Assembly: GCF_937881195.1 (NCBI RefSeq)
Contig: NZ_CALGFC010000003.1
Location: forward strand, 4,837 to 68,836
Reading direction: 5' to 3'
DNA from: an uncultured Methanobrevibacter sp.
GTDB taxonomy: Archaea > Methanobacteriota > Methanobacteria > Methanobacteriales > Methanobacteriaceae
Length of the DNA: 64,000 nt
Below, piece by piece: positions 28,639 to 38,454 of the stretch. The notes beneath the pieces were generated by a model. It was not told the origin of the DNA, searched no databases, and was given only the letters and a program-made list of their open reading frames with translations. The translations under genes were made by a program, and so were the position numbers. The stretch's first letter is position 1; every line of letters begins with the position of its first letter.

Positions 28639-29436
28639 ATGGATATTATAACTTCGATTATTTATATTTTCTTATTTATCTTGTTAATGGTATTTGTATT
28701 TTCGATGGGTCTTTTAACACCAATTATTGGAAAAAAAGATATTCTTTCTGTTTTAGCTATTGGATTTGTAGTTGGTTTAGTTGGAGGAACATTTTTTATA
28801 ACTCCTATTTATCAAGAAATGCCTTATGTTGTAGGATCAATATATGAAACAATTGGCGAAAATAATGAAACAATTATTATTGAAGTATCACCGTCGGTTG
28901 ATAGGAATAAATTAATTTCTGAATTAAATCAAAAAGAAGGAGTTATATCAGTAATAAATAAAGGAATAATTCTCAAAACAGACCCCTTTTCTGAAAGCAC
29001 GAAGCAAATTATTGAAGATAAAGTGCCAATAGTTGATGAAAATTTTAAAAATTATTCTGTTAATACTGAAGGACTTATTTCTATAAATTTCACTCATAAT
29101 TATGATCCAAGTAAAGCTATTAGTACTTTGACTGAGTGGTTAATGTATTCTAGTGGAATAAATGTTAAATATTCGTCTGTGATAATAAATATTAATGCTA
29201 AATCAAATAGTGTTAAGGAAGTTACTGATTATTTACATTCAAATAATATTGTTATTAGTTCAATTAACGGTCCTGTTCAAAGTGCTATTAATAATACTAA
29301 AATGTCAATGTTAGATAATAATTATGTTATTCTAATTTCAGGAATTATTGGGCTTGTTGTAGCATTGATTAGTATCTTTTTTGATAATATTCTTGAGGGA
29401 ATCAGAAGATTTATTGCAAAAATCAAAAATAGATAG
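28639..29436 (+). CDS. Membrane protein of unknown function
   Basis: A 265-residue protein with two N-terminal membrane segments (about residues 5-26 and 35-56), an outward domain of about 170 residues, and one C-terminal membrane segment (about 228-248) followed by a basic tail (RRFIAKIKNR). The central domain contains two similar halves starting PSVDRNKLISELNQKEGV and HNYDPSKAISTLTEWLMY, which may be a repeated alpha/beta fold. ATG start with GGAATGAT nearby. No family name recognised. It precedes dph6 on the same strand by 85 bases. Confidence 0.7.
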   Translation: MDIITSIIYIFLFILLMVFVFSMGLLTPIIGKKDILSVLAIGFVVGLVGGTFFITPIYQEMPYVVGSIYETIGENNETIIIEVSPSVDRNKLISELNQKEGVISVINKGIILKTDPFSESTKQIIEDKVPIVDENFKNYSVNTEGLISINFTHNYDPSKAISTLTEWLMYSSGINVKYSSVIININAKSNSVKEVTDYLHSNNIVISSINGPVQSAINNTKMSMLDNNYVILISGIIGLVVALISIFFDNILEGIRRFIAKIKNR

Positions 29437-29521
29437 ATAAAAATTGAAAAATATATAAATAAACAGTTAGAAAATAGATAGATAAAAATTGAAAAATACT
29501 TAAATTAAAAAAGGTTGTTAT

Positions 29522-30202
29522 ATGAAATCAGCAGTTTTATTTTCTGGAGGAAAAGATAGTACAATGGCTTGTTATGAAGCCCTTAAAAATAATGATGATG
29601 TTGCATTTTTGCTATCAATAGAATCTGAAAATGATGAATCTTATATGTTTCATATCCCTAATATACATATAACCGATTTAATAGCTGATGCCATAGGTAT
29701 TCCTATAATTAAAGCTAAAACCAAAGGAATTAAGGAAAAAGAGCTTATTGATTTAAAAGAAAGTTTAAAAAATCTTAAAGAAAAAGGAGTAGAAGCAATT
29801 TATACAGGAGCTCTATTTTCAGTTTATCAAAAATCAAGAATTGATAAATTATGTGAGGATTTAGGACTTAAATCTATCGCACCATTATGGCATATTGATG
29901 AAGAAGAATATATGAGAAGAATTGTTGATTTAGGATTTAATATTATTATAACTGGAGTTTCTGCATATGGGCTTGATGATTCATGGCTCGGTAGAAAAAT
30001 AGACAATAATGCAATTGATGAATTAATTGAAATTAAAAAAAAATATGAAATAAATATTGCATTTGAAGGTGGAGAAGCTGAAACTTTAGCAATTGATGGC
30101 CCAATCTTTAAAAAAAAGGTTAAAATTGAAGAATCTGAGAAAATATGGAATAAAGATAGTGGAATTTTTAATGTTAAAAAAGCATCTTTACTAAATAAAT
30201 GA
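29522..30202 (+). CDS. dph6: Diphthine--ammonia ligase Dph6
   Basis: A 226-residue ATP pyrophosphatase of the Dph6 family, which makes the final amide of diphthamide on elongation factor 2. The PP-loop SGGKDSTMACYEAL lies at residues 8-21; EAIYTGALFS and the late FEGGEAETLAIDGPIF segment are hallmarks of the family. Length is typical for archaea. ATG start with a weak GGTTG nearby. It follows the unknown membrane protein, possibly in one transcript. Confidence 0.9.
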   Translation: MKSAVLFSGGKDSTMACYEALKNNDDVAFLLSIESENDESYMFHIPNIHITDLIADAIGIPIIKAKTKGIKEKELIDLKESLKNLKEKGVEAIYTGALFSVYQKSRIDKLCEDLGLKSIAPLWHIDEEEYMRRIVDLGFNIIITGVSAYGLDDSWLGRKIDNNAIDELIEIKKKYEINIAFEGGEAETLAIDGPIFKKKVKIEESEKIWNKDSGIFNVKKASLLNK

Positions 30203-30331
30203 TAAAAGAGGATAAAATAAACAAATTTCAAACATTAAAGCATAATTTAAACTAATAAAATATATCGAATATAGTAAAATACTAAATTAATAATCTTTTA
30301 TTATTTTAATTATTTAAATTCGAATTACTTT

Positions 30332-30811
30332 TTACATTTTTACTATAATATTCTCATTATTTAAAGGCCATTCAATTATAATTTTATAATTAGTACTCTT
30401 TTTAAAATTCATTATTGAATCAACATTTATAGCATCAAATGTAATATTAATTGTTTTTGAATCATTCAATGAAGATAAAGTTCCAATAGCTATCCCTTTA
30501 TTCAATATTTGATTTTTTGAAATTTTCAAATTTGTTTCTCTAGGCATTTCAACAAAAAGAGTCCTTTTTGATCCTACACCATCGGAATATACATCATCAA
30601 TAGAATTCACAATTTTTAAAATTTCAGACTTCGTTTCTATTAGATTTACACTACTAATACTTGAATCAATAGCTATTTCTGTTAGAGGTAATGAAATCGA
30701 AACAAGCATTAAAATAAATATAAATGAAATTAGTAAGAATTCTATTGAAAGTTGACCTTTATTATTCTTATTAAAAGAGAATTTATTATATATTTTTAAT
30801 ATATTTTTCAT
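30332..30811 (-). CDS. Class III signal peptide (type IV pilin-like) protein
   Basis: A 159-residue secreted or pilus protein. NKGQLSIEFLLISFIFILMLVS carries the class III signal: a KG processing site, Q-S-E-F signature and a hydrophobic segment that becomes the filament core after cleavage. I place the start at ATG 30811, 19 residues before QLSIEF; a longer frame upstream (to 30898) would put an extra hydrophobic segment ahead of the signal. The rest is beta-rich and ends VKM. The gene just upstream on the same strand is a prepilin peptidase, the enzyme expected to process it. Confidence 0.75.
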   Translation of the reverse strand: MKNILKIYNKFSFNKNNKGQLSIEFLLISFIFILMLVSISLPLTEIAIDSSISSVNLIETKSEILKIVNSIDDVYSDGVGSKRTLFVEMPRETNLKISKNQILNKGIAIGTLSSLNDSKTINITFDAINVDSIMNFKKSTNYKIIIEWPLNNENIIVKM

Positions 30812-30971
30812 TGAAATTATATGTTTAAATAGAATAAGAAAAATTAATAAATTTATATATTTTTCTTTAATTAAAAATTTTATTCTTTTAATAATCATTT
30901 TAACCTCATTTGAATTAATATTAAACTTAAAATCTGATATTAATATATTTAATTATTTAATATAATAGAAT

Positions 30972-32378
30972 TTAAAAAAATATACTTATTAACTTATATA
31001 GAATAAAAGATAAGTCCCCAATGAAAATACTAAATATAAGGCCAAAAAGAATTGAAGGTGCAAAAGGAAGTCCTATTTTAATATTAATATTATTAGAAAT
31101 ATATTTATTTTCAAAAAGTTTTTTAATTAAAATTATATCTCCTTTTGAAAGTCCAGCTGTAGTTTTTGATGTTAGAAAAAAATTTTCATTAATCTTTTTA
31201 ATAGCAACATTATAAAAAAAGTTTCTTTCAATAAGATTAAATCTAAAAAGTATAAAATTTAAAATGTCAAATTGATTTTTTTTATTTATTTTATAGTTAT
31301 TAATTTTATTTTTATGATAATTAGATTTATCAAAATCATTTTCATTAATATAATTATAATATTTAGTAGACTTGTTAAATTCATCAGGTTTATGACTAAC
31401 AGAAAGATGATCATTTATATCAATTATTTTATTATTAATTTCTAAATTATCAATTATCATCCCTTCTTTCAAAAATTTGACATCTATCTGCTTTTTTGTT
31501 CCCTTTTTAATAAATATTTTAAACTTTAAAAATATATTACTTGTAATCGAAGATATTAAATTAAATACTATTCCAAATTCTATAATAAAATAAAGATTAT
31601 CAATTTTTATAAGATTCACTAATGACAATGATAAAAATAAAAATATAGAAATTATTATGAAAATTAATTGCTTAAATAGAAAATTAAATGATTTAAATAT
31701 TAAATCAATAAAATTATTTAAAATAATTCTTAATTTTTTCATTAAAAAATTTCTATAAAAATTAATATTATAAAAATTATTATTTATTTTTATTTTACGA
31801 ATAATGCTATACAAATAATTGAATAAAATAAATAATAATAAAATAGGAAAAGAAATTAGTAAGCTATTAGCTATTATTGTCAATGGAAATGGATAAAATG
31901 CTATTATTGGAAAATTATTATTAAATAAATTAAACACTTGATTATTAATTATTAAAAAAGGATGAATTGGTAAAGTGGCACTGATTGCGGAAATCAGTTT
32001 AACATCCCCTCCACCCCATAAGCCTATTTTCCATAGTATGTAACATAAAATAAAAGTTACTATGGAGAAAATAATTGAACTAGTAATTATAAGAAAATTA
32101 TTAAAAAATATTGAAATTATGGAATTTATTAAAATCCCAAAGACAAATAAGCTAAAAGTTAATTTATTTGGTATTATTTTATATTTTAAATCAAAAAACA
32201 TTCCAATAACCGTGAACATTAATACCATTAATAGTGTGAAAAATATTAAAAAATTTTCAAAATTTTTAAATATATCTGTAAGAACTAGATAAACAGAAAA
32301 TAAAGAATTTTTAATTAAAAAATTGCTAAATTTATAGTTAACGAATAAAAAATTACTAAATAACGTACTTACTAACAT
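30972..32378 (-). CDS. A24-family prepilin peptidase (EppA/FlaK-like)
   Basis: A 468-residue membrane aspartyl protease. The two catalytic aspartates are D63 (MFFDLKYKIIPN) and D125 in the GGGD motif (residues 122-125, LWGGGDVKL). Multiple membrane segments flank them, and a C-terminal region (IGLPFAPSILFGLIFSIFIGD) matches archaeal preflagellin/pilin peptidases. It is longer than usual because of Asn/Lys-rich material between the last membrane blocks (about residues 295-390). The N-terminal 45 residues before the first core segment are poorly conserved in appearance, so a later start is possible. Its likely substrate is encoded 161 bases downstream. Confidence 0.8.
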   Translation of the reverse strand: MLVSTLFSNFLFVNYKFSNFLIKNSLFSVYLVLTDIFKNFENFLIFFTLLMVLMFTVIGMFFDLKYKIIPNKLTFSLFVFGILINSIISIFFNNFLIITSSIIFSIVTFILCYILWKIGLWGGGDVKLISAISATLPIHPFLIINNQVFNLFNNNFPIIAFYPFPLTIIANSLLISFPILLLFILFNYLYSIIRKIKINNNFYNINFYRNFLMKKLRIILNNFIDLIFKSFNFLFKQLIFIIISIFLFLSLSLVNLIKIDNLYFIIEFGIVFNLISSITSNIFLKFKIFIKKGTKKQIDVKFLKEGMIIDNLEINNKIIDINDHLSVSHKPDEFNKSTKYYNYINENDFDKSNYHKNKINNYKINKKNQFDILNFILFRFNLIERNFFYNVAIKKINENFFLTSKTTAGLSKGDIILIKKLFENKYISNNINIKIGLPFAPSILFGLIFSIFIGDLSFILYKLISIFF

Positions 32379-32833
32379 AATTTATCAACCTGATTTTTAG
32401 AAATAATTTTAGATTTTCAATAATAAACAAGAAAAATTAAATTATTTGGTTATTGATTTATTAGTAAAAACTATTATTTAAATTAATACTTTTTTTAGAA
32501 ATAATATTACTTTGAATTAATATAATTGTTTTTGAAATTTAAAGTTATAGTTGTAATAAAATTATAATAAAATTAAAAATTGATAAAATAAATAAAAATA
32601 TATGAAAAATATATAAGAATATATAAGAATATATAAAAATATGTAAAAAATTTAAAATATTTAAAAAATTTAAAAAATTTAAAAGATTTAAAAAAAAGTT
32701 AAAATAGAAAAAATAATATTTAAAAAAATATATTAAAAAAATATGCTAAAATAATAGTTGATAAATAAACTAAAAATAAAAAAATAATGAATATATTAGA
32801 TATAAGAAATTATATTCCCAATAAGCAAATTAA
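32379..32833. other. A+T-rich spacer, nothing recognised
   Basis: A 455-base spacer between pyrG and the peptidase gene, both read leftward. Near 32605-32700 the short units AATATATAAG and TTTAAAAAA repeat. Promoter sequence for the peptidase gene should be here but cannot be singled out. Confidence 0.4.
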
Positions 32834-34438
32834 CTATCTATTCTTAGAATAATCATATACTGCTTCCATAAAAGATACAAATAGTGGATGAGCGCGATTA
32901 GGCCTTGATTTAAATTCTGGATGAAATTGACAACCTAAAAACCATGGATGGTTCGGAAGTTCAATAATTTCAACTAGAAAATCATCAGGAGAAATACCAG
33001 AAATAACAAGTCCTGCATCTTGAAGTTCATCTCTAAAATCATTGTTAAATTCATAACGATGCCTATGACGTTCACCAATAAGATCTTTTTTATATGCATT
33101 ATATGCCTTAGTATCTTTAATAAGTTTACAATCATAAGAACCTAAACGCATAGTTCCTCCCATTTGCTTAATCTTTTTCTGTTTTTCCATAAGATCTATA
33201 ACAGGATATTTATTATCTTTATCAAATTCAGTACTATTGGCATTTTGCATATTGTTTCTTCTAGCAAACTGTATAACCATAGAATGCATACCTAAACAAA
33301 TACCAAAAATTGGAACATTATTAACTATAGCATATTCAACAGCATCAAGTTTACCTTCTACTCCTCTTTCACCAAAACCACCAGGAATAAGAATTCCATC
33401 AAGCTTTTCTAGTTCATTTTGATCCAAATCTTCAACATCAGAACTTATATATTTGAGGTTTAATTTGACACCAATTTCTGCAGCAGCATGTAATAATGAT
33501 TCTCTAATACTAATATAAGAATCTTCAAGTTCTATATATTTCCCAATAATAGCTATTGTAACAATAGGATCTTCCTTTTGGAGAGATTTAACAATAGTTT
33601 TCCATTTATCTAAATCAGCTGTTTTAGTTTCAACATCAAGCATGATCCTATCTGCAATAAAATTCCCTACATTTTCTTTATCAAGAGTTAATGGTACTTC
33701 ATAAATAGATGATGCATCAGGAGCATTGACGACGGCATTAGGGGCAACATCACAAAAATGAGCGATTTTTCGTTTTAAATCTTCATCAATAGGTTCTTGA
33801 CTCCTACAAACAATCATATCAGGATTAATACCAGTACTACGAAGTTCTTTAGTACTGTGTTGAGTTGGCTTTGTTTTAAACTCTCCTGCAGCATTAAGAT
33901 AAGGAATAAAAGTTACATGAACAAACATGACGTTTTCAGGACCTTCCTCATTTCTAAGTTGCCTTAAAGCTTCTAAAAAAGGTTGACTTTCAATATCCCC
34001 AACAGTACCTCCAAGTTCAATTAAAATAATATCATAATCATTAATTCCAGCGGTTTTTCTAATCATCGATTTGATTTCATCAGTTATATGAGGAATTATC
34101 TGAACACAAGCTCCTAAAAATTCACCTTCTCTTTCTTTTTCAATAACTGATTGATAGACTTTACCTGTGGTTATATTTGAAACACCAGGAAGTTCAACAT
34201 CTAAAAAACGTTCATAATGTCCCAAATCAAGATCACATTCCATTCCATCATATGTTACAAAAACTTCCCCATGTTGATAAGGGTTTAAAGTACCAGAATC
34301 CCAGTTTAAATAAGGATCAATTTTAATAGCTCCTACTTTTAAACCATAAGATCGCAAAATTCTTCCAATAGATGCAGAAGTAATCCCTTTACCAATAGAA
34401 CTAACAACACCACCAGTTATTATAATATACTTTGTCAG
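32834..34438 (-). CDS. pyrG: CTP synthase, apparent CTG start codon
   Basis: A 534-residue enzyme that aminates UTP to CTP with glutamine. N-terminal TKYIIITGGVVSSIGKGITSAS is the P-loop start of the synthase domain; LDLGHYERFLD and SQPFLEALRQ follow. The C-terminal glutaminase has GICLGMH (nucleophile Cys) and CQFHPEFKSRP (His-Glu). The family begins at MTKYI or similar, but here the codon is CTG (34438-34436), with GGAGAGG five bases upstream. An ATG seven bases upstream is out of frame, and the first in-frame ATG would delete the P-loop. A CTG start, or a sequencing error of ATG, explains this best. Confidence 0.93.
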   Translation of the reverse strand: MTKYIIITGGVVSSIGKGITSASIGRILRSYGLKVGAIKIDPYLNWDSGTLNPYQHGEVFVTYDGMECDLDLGHYERFLDVELPGVSNITTGKVYQSVIEKEREGEFLGACVQIIPHITDEIKSMIRKTAGINDYDIILIELGGTVGDIESQPFLEALRQLRNEEGPENVMFVHVTFIPYLNAAGEFKTKPTQHSTKELRSTGINPDMIVCRSQEPIDEDLKRKIAHFCDVAPNAVVNAPDASSIYEVPLTLDKENVGNFIADRIMLDVETKTADLDKWKTIVKSLQKEDPIVTIAIIGKYIELEDSYISIRESLLHAAAEIGVKLNLKYISSDVEDLDQNELEKLDGILIPGGFGERGVEGKLDAVEYAIVNNVPIFGICLGMHSMVIQFARRNNMQNANSTEFDKDNKYPVIDLMEKQKKIKQMGGTMRLGSYDCKLIKDTKAYNAYKKDLIGERHRHRYEFNNDFRDELQDAGLVISGISPDDFLVEIIELPNHPWFLGCQFHPEFKSRPNRAHPLFVSFMEAVYDYSKNR

Positions 34439-34946
34439 AACATCCTCTCCAATTATTTATTTAAATTGATTATAATTATTTATCTTATGAATATCCTTAT
34501 TAATAATAATTAATCTTATTAAAAAAGATTATCTTATTAATTATGAATATATCTATTATTAATATATTCTTATTATTAAAATATCTTTATTAAAATAAAT
34601 GCATTTATTATAATATATCCATTTATTATTAATATAGAACATATACTATAATAATCCTTATTAAATGAACATATTTATTATTATACTCTTTTTACTAATA
34701 AAATTCTTAATAATATTATGTTATTAGTAATATATAAATTATAATATTAGTTTATTAACATATCATTAATATTATTCCAATTAGCATATAAATTAATCAT
34801 GATAACAAGAATTTATTATATAATTGATTAAATTTATATGATATATATTAATAATTTTATAAACCCTAATATTCACTAGGTTTAAATCTTAATATTTGAT
34901 TATATGAAATATGAATATTTAATCTAAATGGAAATCTGTATAATTA
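34439..34946. other. A+T-rich spacer, nothing recognised
   Basis: A 508-base spacer between the ApgM-family gene and pyrG, rich in TTATTAATAT-type units. No ORF, RNA or operator copy is seen. Confidence 0.4.
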
Positions 34947-36161
34947 TTATATTATCATATTACGGACTAAATTATGAGCTTTATCAATACCTAATGAACC
35001 ATTAACAACAGAATTTTCAGTATAAATCTTAACTTCATCAGAAGAATCCTCTTCAAAACTAGAATAAATAGCTAAAGGAACTGGATCCCTAGTATGAGTC
35101 CTAATATCAATTGGAGTAGCATGATCAGGAAGAATAGCTATTTTGTAATCTCCATATTCACTTATACTATTTCTAATTTGCCCTAAAACGTGTTTATCTA
35201 TCCTTTCTATAGCTTTAATCTTTTCTTCAATATTCCCTGCATGACCTGCCTCATCAGGAGCTTCTATATGAACAAATAAAAAATCATTATCATTTAGAGC
35301 TTTAGATGCATATTTACCCTTAGCTTTATAATCAGTATCAAAATAACCAGTAGCTCCAGGAACATTAATATTTTTTAAACCCGCAAAAACACCAAGTCCT
35401 TTTAATAAATCAACACCAGTAATAACAGAACCATTTAATCCATAAATTTCTTGAAAATTTGGCATTGAAGGTTTTAATCCTTGACCCCATAGCCAAACCA
35501 TGTTTGCTGGTTTTTTATTATTAGCTATTCTTTCTTCATTTATAGAATGATTTTCTAAAACTTCTTTTGAATATAACATTATATTTTTTATATTTAAAAA
35601 TTCATCTTTATCCCATTTTGTAAAATCATCAATTTTTTGACCAACAATATCATGAGGAGGAGTAGTTTTTAAATTAGAAAGATTTGAACCTTCTTTAACA
35701 AATAAATGTCTATAACTAATTCCTGAATAAAATTTTAAATCACCAAATTGATCTAAAATAGAATCTTTTAAAAATTCATTATTTAAATGATTGATAAGTA
35801 TAGAAGCTTCTTCAGATGTAATATGTCCTGCATTAAAATCCTCAATTTTTCCATTATTTTCAGTTATTAAATTACATCTGAAAATAACTTCATTTTTTTT
35901 GGTTTTTACGCCCATACTACCTGCTTCAAGTGGACCTCTACCAGTATAATATTTTTGAGGATCATATCCAAATATACTCATATTAGCTACATCTGAGCCT
36001 GGTTCAAGGTTATCAGGAACAGTTTTAAGTTGTCCTACTTTTCCATATTTAGTTAATTCATCAATGTTTGGTTTATTAGCTACTTCTAAAGGAGTTTTAT
36101 CATTTAATTCTGATATAGGATAATCAGACATCCCATCTCCAATCAAAATTACATATTTCAT
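34947..36161 (-). CDS. apgM: ApgM-family enzyme: phosphoglycerate mutase or proposed homoserine kinase
   Basis: A 404-residue alkaline phosphatase-superfamily protein. Metal-site motifs: N-terminal LIGDGMSDYP (D8), SDVANMSIFGYDP with the catalytic Ser region, IEAPDEAGHAGN and LPDHATPID near the C-terminus. The family includes archaeal cofactor-independent phosphoglycerate mutase (2-PG/3-PG interconversion). A close subfamily has been proposed to be homoserine kinase because it clusters with homoserine dehydrogenase, as here: hom lies 104 bases upstream on the same strand. ATG start with AGGAAT nearby. I cannot separate the two functions from sequence alone. Confidence 0.85.
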   Translation of the reverse strand: MKYVILIGDGMSDYPISELNDKTPLEVANKPNIDELTKYGKVGQLKTVPDNLEPGSDVANMSIFGYDPQKYYTGRGPLEAGSMGVKTKKNEVIFRCNLITENNGKIEDFNAGHITSEEASILINHLNNEFLKDSILDQFGDLKFYSGISYRHLFVKEGSNLSNLKTTPPHDIVGQKIDDFTKWDKDEFLNIKNIMLYSKEVLENHSINEERIANNKKPANMVWLWGQGLKPSMPNFQEIYGLNGSVITGVDLLKGLGVFAGLKNINVPGATGYFDTDYKAKGKYASKALNDNDFLFVHIEAPDEAGHAGNIEEKIKAIERIDKHVLGQIRNSISEYGDYKIAILPDHATPIDIRTHTRDPVPLAIYSSFEEDSSDEVKIYTENSVVNGSLGIDKAHNLVRNMII

Positions 36162-36265
36162 ATTAATTCCTGTTACATTTAGTAAATTATTTTTTATTGA
36201 AACATTATTATGATGCCATATATTTAATATTTCAATATTTTTTCTATTTCAATATGTTTTCTATT

Positions 36266-37285
36266 TCAATATTTTTTCTTTATTATATTAATTATATCTG
36301 TAAGCATTGCAGAAGCTGTTTCAAGAGAACCTGCACCTTTTCCAACAACAGTAACTTCATCAGCAAGGTCTGTTTTTATAGTAGCCATATTTAATGTGCC
36401 TTCAATAGCATAAGGACTGTTCTTTTTAACAAGCCGTGGAGATACACTAAGGTTTTCTTTAGATACTTCAGCTATTAATTTAATTAGATAACCTTCTTTT
36501 TTAGCCAATTCAATTGATTCAGAAGTTATTTTAGAAATTCCTTCAACTTTAACATCAGAATAAGTTGCAGGAACTTTTAGAATAGAATTAGCGAGTATTA
36601 CAGTTTTACAAGCTGCATCGATTCCTTCAACATCTTGAGTTGGATCAGTTTCAGCAATTCCTAATTGTTGAGATTCTTCCAAAGTATTTCTATATGATGA
36701 ACCCTCAGTAGTCATTCTTGAAAGTATATAATTTGTTGTTCCATTTAATATTCCAATAATTGAAGATATACTAGAACTAGGAAGTGTTTCTTCAGCAAAA
36801 TTTATAATAGGCATAGCTCCACCAACTGAAGCTTCATATTTAAATTCAACATTATTCTCCCTAGCTAAATCTAACATTTCCGAAAAATATAAAGCTAAAT
36901 GACCTTTATTTGATGTTACAACATCTTTACCTGATTTAAAGGCATGAATAGTCAAAGATTTTGCAGGCTCACCATTATCAATATTAGTAGGAGTAGCTTC
37001 AACTAATAAGTCATAATCAACTTTATTTAATACATCCAATCCATTAACATCAGTTCCAAACTCAGGGTATTTAGACAGTGTACCACTAGTTTCCTTTGTT
37101 TCAATTAGAAGTTTTTCGTCTAAACCTTTATTAGAAATAGCTGATGAATTTGAATCAGCAACTGCAACTAATTTAATATTAATACCAAATTTATTTACAA
37201 TATTATCTTTTTTAATAGATATAGCTTGAGCCACTCCTTTACCAACAGCACCAAAACCCATTAAGATAATTTTTAAATCTTTCAT
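36266..37285 (-). CDS. hom: Homoserine dehydrogenase
   Basis: A 339-residue NAD(P)-dependent enzyme reducing aspartate semialdehyde to homoserine, the branch point to threonine and methionine. N-terminal Rossmann motif GFGAVGKGVAQ (about residues 10-20), EATPTNIDNGEP, TSNKGHLAL, YEASVGGAMPII and GILNGTTNYILSRM are family signatures. There is no C-terminal ACT domain; a separate ACT protein is encoded 56 bases upstream. ATG start with GAGGAAT five bases upstream. Product homoserine would feed the MetX encoded at 43.5 kb. Confidence 0.93.
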   Translation of the reverse strand: MKDLKIILMGFGAVGKGVAQAISIKKDNIVNKFGINIKLVAVADSNSSAISNKGLDEKLLIETKETSGTLSKYPEFGTDVNGLDVLNKVDYDLLVEATPTNIDNGEPAKSLTIHAFKSGKDVVTSNKGHLALYFSEMLDLARENNVEFKYEASVGGAMPIINFAEETLPSSSISSIIGILNGTTNYILSRMTTEGSSYRNTLEESQQLGIAETDPTQDVEGIDAACKTVILANSILKVPATYSDVKVEGISKITSESIELAKKEGYLIKLIAEVSKENLSVSPRLVKKNSPYAIEGTLNMATIKTDLADEVTVVGKGAGSLETASAMLTDIINIIKKKY

Positions 37286-37341
37286 TATAATTCCTCTGAA
37301 ATAAAAATTAATTAAATTATGATTAAATTTTCCTTTAAATT

Positions 37342-37827
37342 CTATACTTCATTTACAACTGAAAGTCCTTTTTCATTAGCAATATCTTGAATTTTATTAA
37401 GAACAATATTTTTCTTATCAGGATCAGATTCAACAACAATCATAGCAGAAGATTCTAGCTCTTCTTCAAGTTTAATATCCATACTAACAACAGATACTCC
37501 TTCAATAGAATTTATCTTATCCATAGTATCTTTTATGTCTGTATCAATAACATGGCCAATCAAAATTGTACTAATTTTTTCTTTCACAACTACTCCATCA
37601 ATTTCAAGAATAGTTATATTCATTTCTGTTAATTTTCCTATAACCTGTTTAAGATTTCCTCTTTCACCTTCGATAGTTATTTGAACTGGAATCATACCAC
37701 GTTCATTTTTAAAATCCCTTTGGTGAATTACAGTTACTAAATTTGTACCAAAAATACTGATTGGATCAAGTACTGATACAAGCTGCCCTGGAATATCTTG
37801 AAGCTCTAAAACTAAGTCCATTTTCAT
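37342..37827 (-). CDS. ACT-domain protein, probable regulator of homoserine dehydrogenase
   Basis: A 161-residue protein with an N-terminal ACT-like ligand-binding region (LVLELQDIPGQLVSVLDPIS, about residues 4-75) and a second alpha/beta region that looks like another small-molecule fold. ACT domains sense amino acids. As the first gene of an operon with hom, which lacks its own ACT domain, it probably provides feedback control in trans. ATG start with GGTGA four bases upstream. Confidence 0.8.
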   Translation of the reverse strand: MKMDLVLELQDIPGQLVSVLDPISIFGTNLVTVIHQRDFKNERGMIPVQITIEGERGNLKQVIGKLTEMNITILEIDGVVVKEKISTILIGHVIDTDIKDTMDKINSIEGVSVVSMDIKLEEELESSAMIVVESDPDKKNIVLNKIQDIANEKGLSVVNEV

Positions 37828-38157
37828 TTTATCACCTTAAAAATGATATTTTGTAAAATTATTATAATAAATTATCATATAATTTATTATTTCTATAAGC
37901 AGATCATTGAAAAATAATTTATAAAAATATAATTTATAAAATATAATTTATAAAAATAGAATAATTAATATATTAAATATAAATTTTAATTAATACTTTA
38001 AGTAATATATTAAATAATTAAAATAAAATAATTATTATTAAATAAATTTTTAAATTTTTTTATTAATATTATTGAATATTAAAATAATATAACAAAATAA
38101 ATCTAATAGATAAATATTATATAGAAATACACAATATTATCTATTTAATAATAATAT
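37828..38157. other. A+T-rich spacer, nothing recognised
   Basis: A 330-base spacer upstream of the ACT-hom pair. TATA-like strings abound; no ORF or operator copy is seen. Confidence 0.4.
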
Positions 38158-38373
38158 TTAATTAATCCATTCTGCTTTTTTAACTAATAGATGACCTTCT
38201 TTATCCGTTTTAGCATTTTTCATGATTTTATCTGGATTTTTTTCAGCAGATACATCATTTCGTGTTAGATTTACATTATCCACTATGTAGTGGGTTTCTT
38301 CAAGGTCAGGTATATTTTCAAGCGTCTTGGAAAAATCTTTAAGAATTTTTTCTGCATCTTTTTCAATCTTCAT
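38158..38373 (-). CDS. GatC-like small protein
   Basis: A 71-residue acidic-to-basic protein. The segment LEETHYIVDNVNLTRNDVSAEKNPDKIMKNAKTDKEGHLLVKKA, read in pieces, resembles the belt-like C subunit of Glu-tRNA(Gln)/Asp-tRNA(Asn) amidotransferase. It shows a helix, an LTRNDV turn, then NA-x-E/D-GHLLV near the C-terminus. No GatA or GatB is in the window, so the call rests on pattern and length. It lies near an asparagine synthetase-like gene with a metallophosphoesterase gene between. Confidence 0.5.
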   Translation of the reverse strand: MKIEKDAEKILKDFSKTLENIPDLEETHYIVDNVNLTRNDVSAEKNPDKIMKNAKTDKEGHLLVKKAEWIN

Positions 38374-38454
38374 TATATAATATTTACTAATAAACCATAT
38401 ATAAAAGTTTTGTATATTATAATTATTATAGCAATAAGGAACATTAAAAATAAT

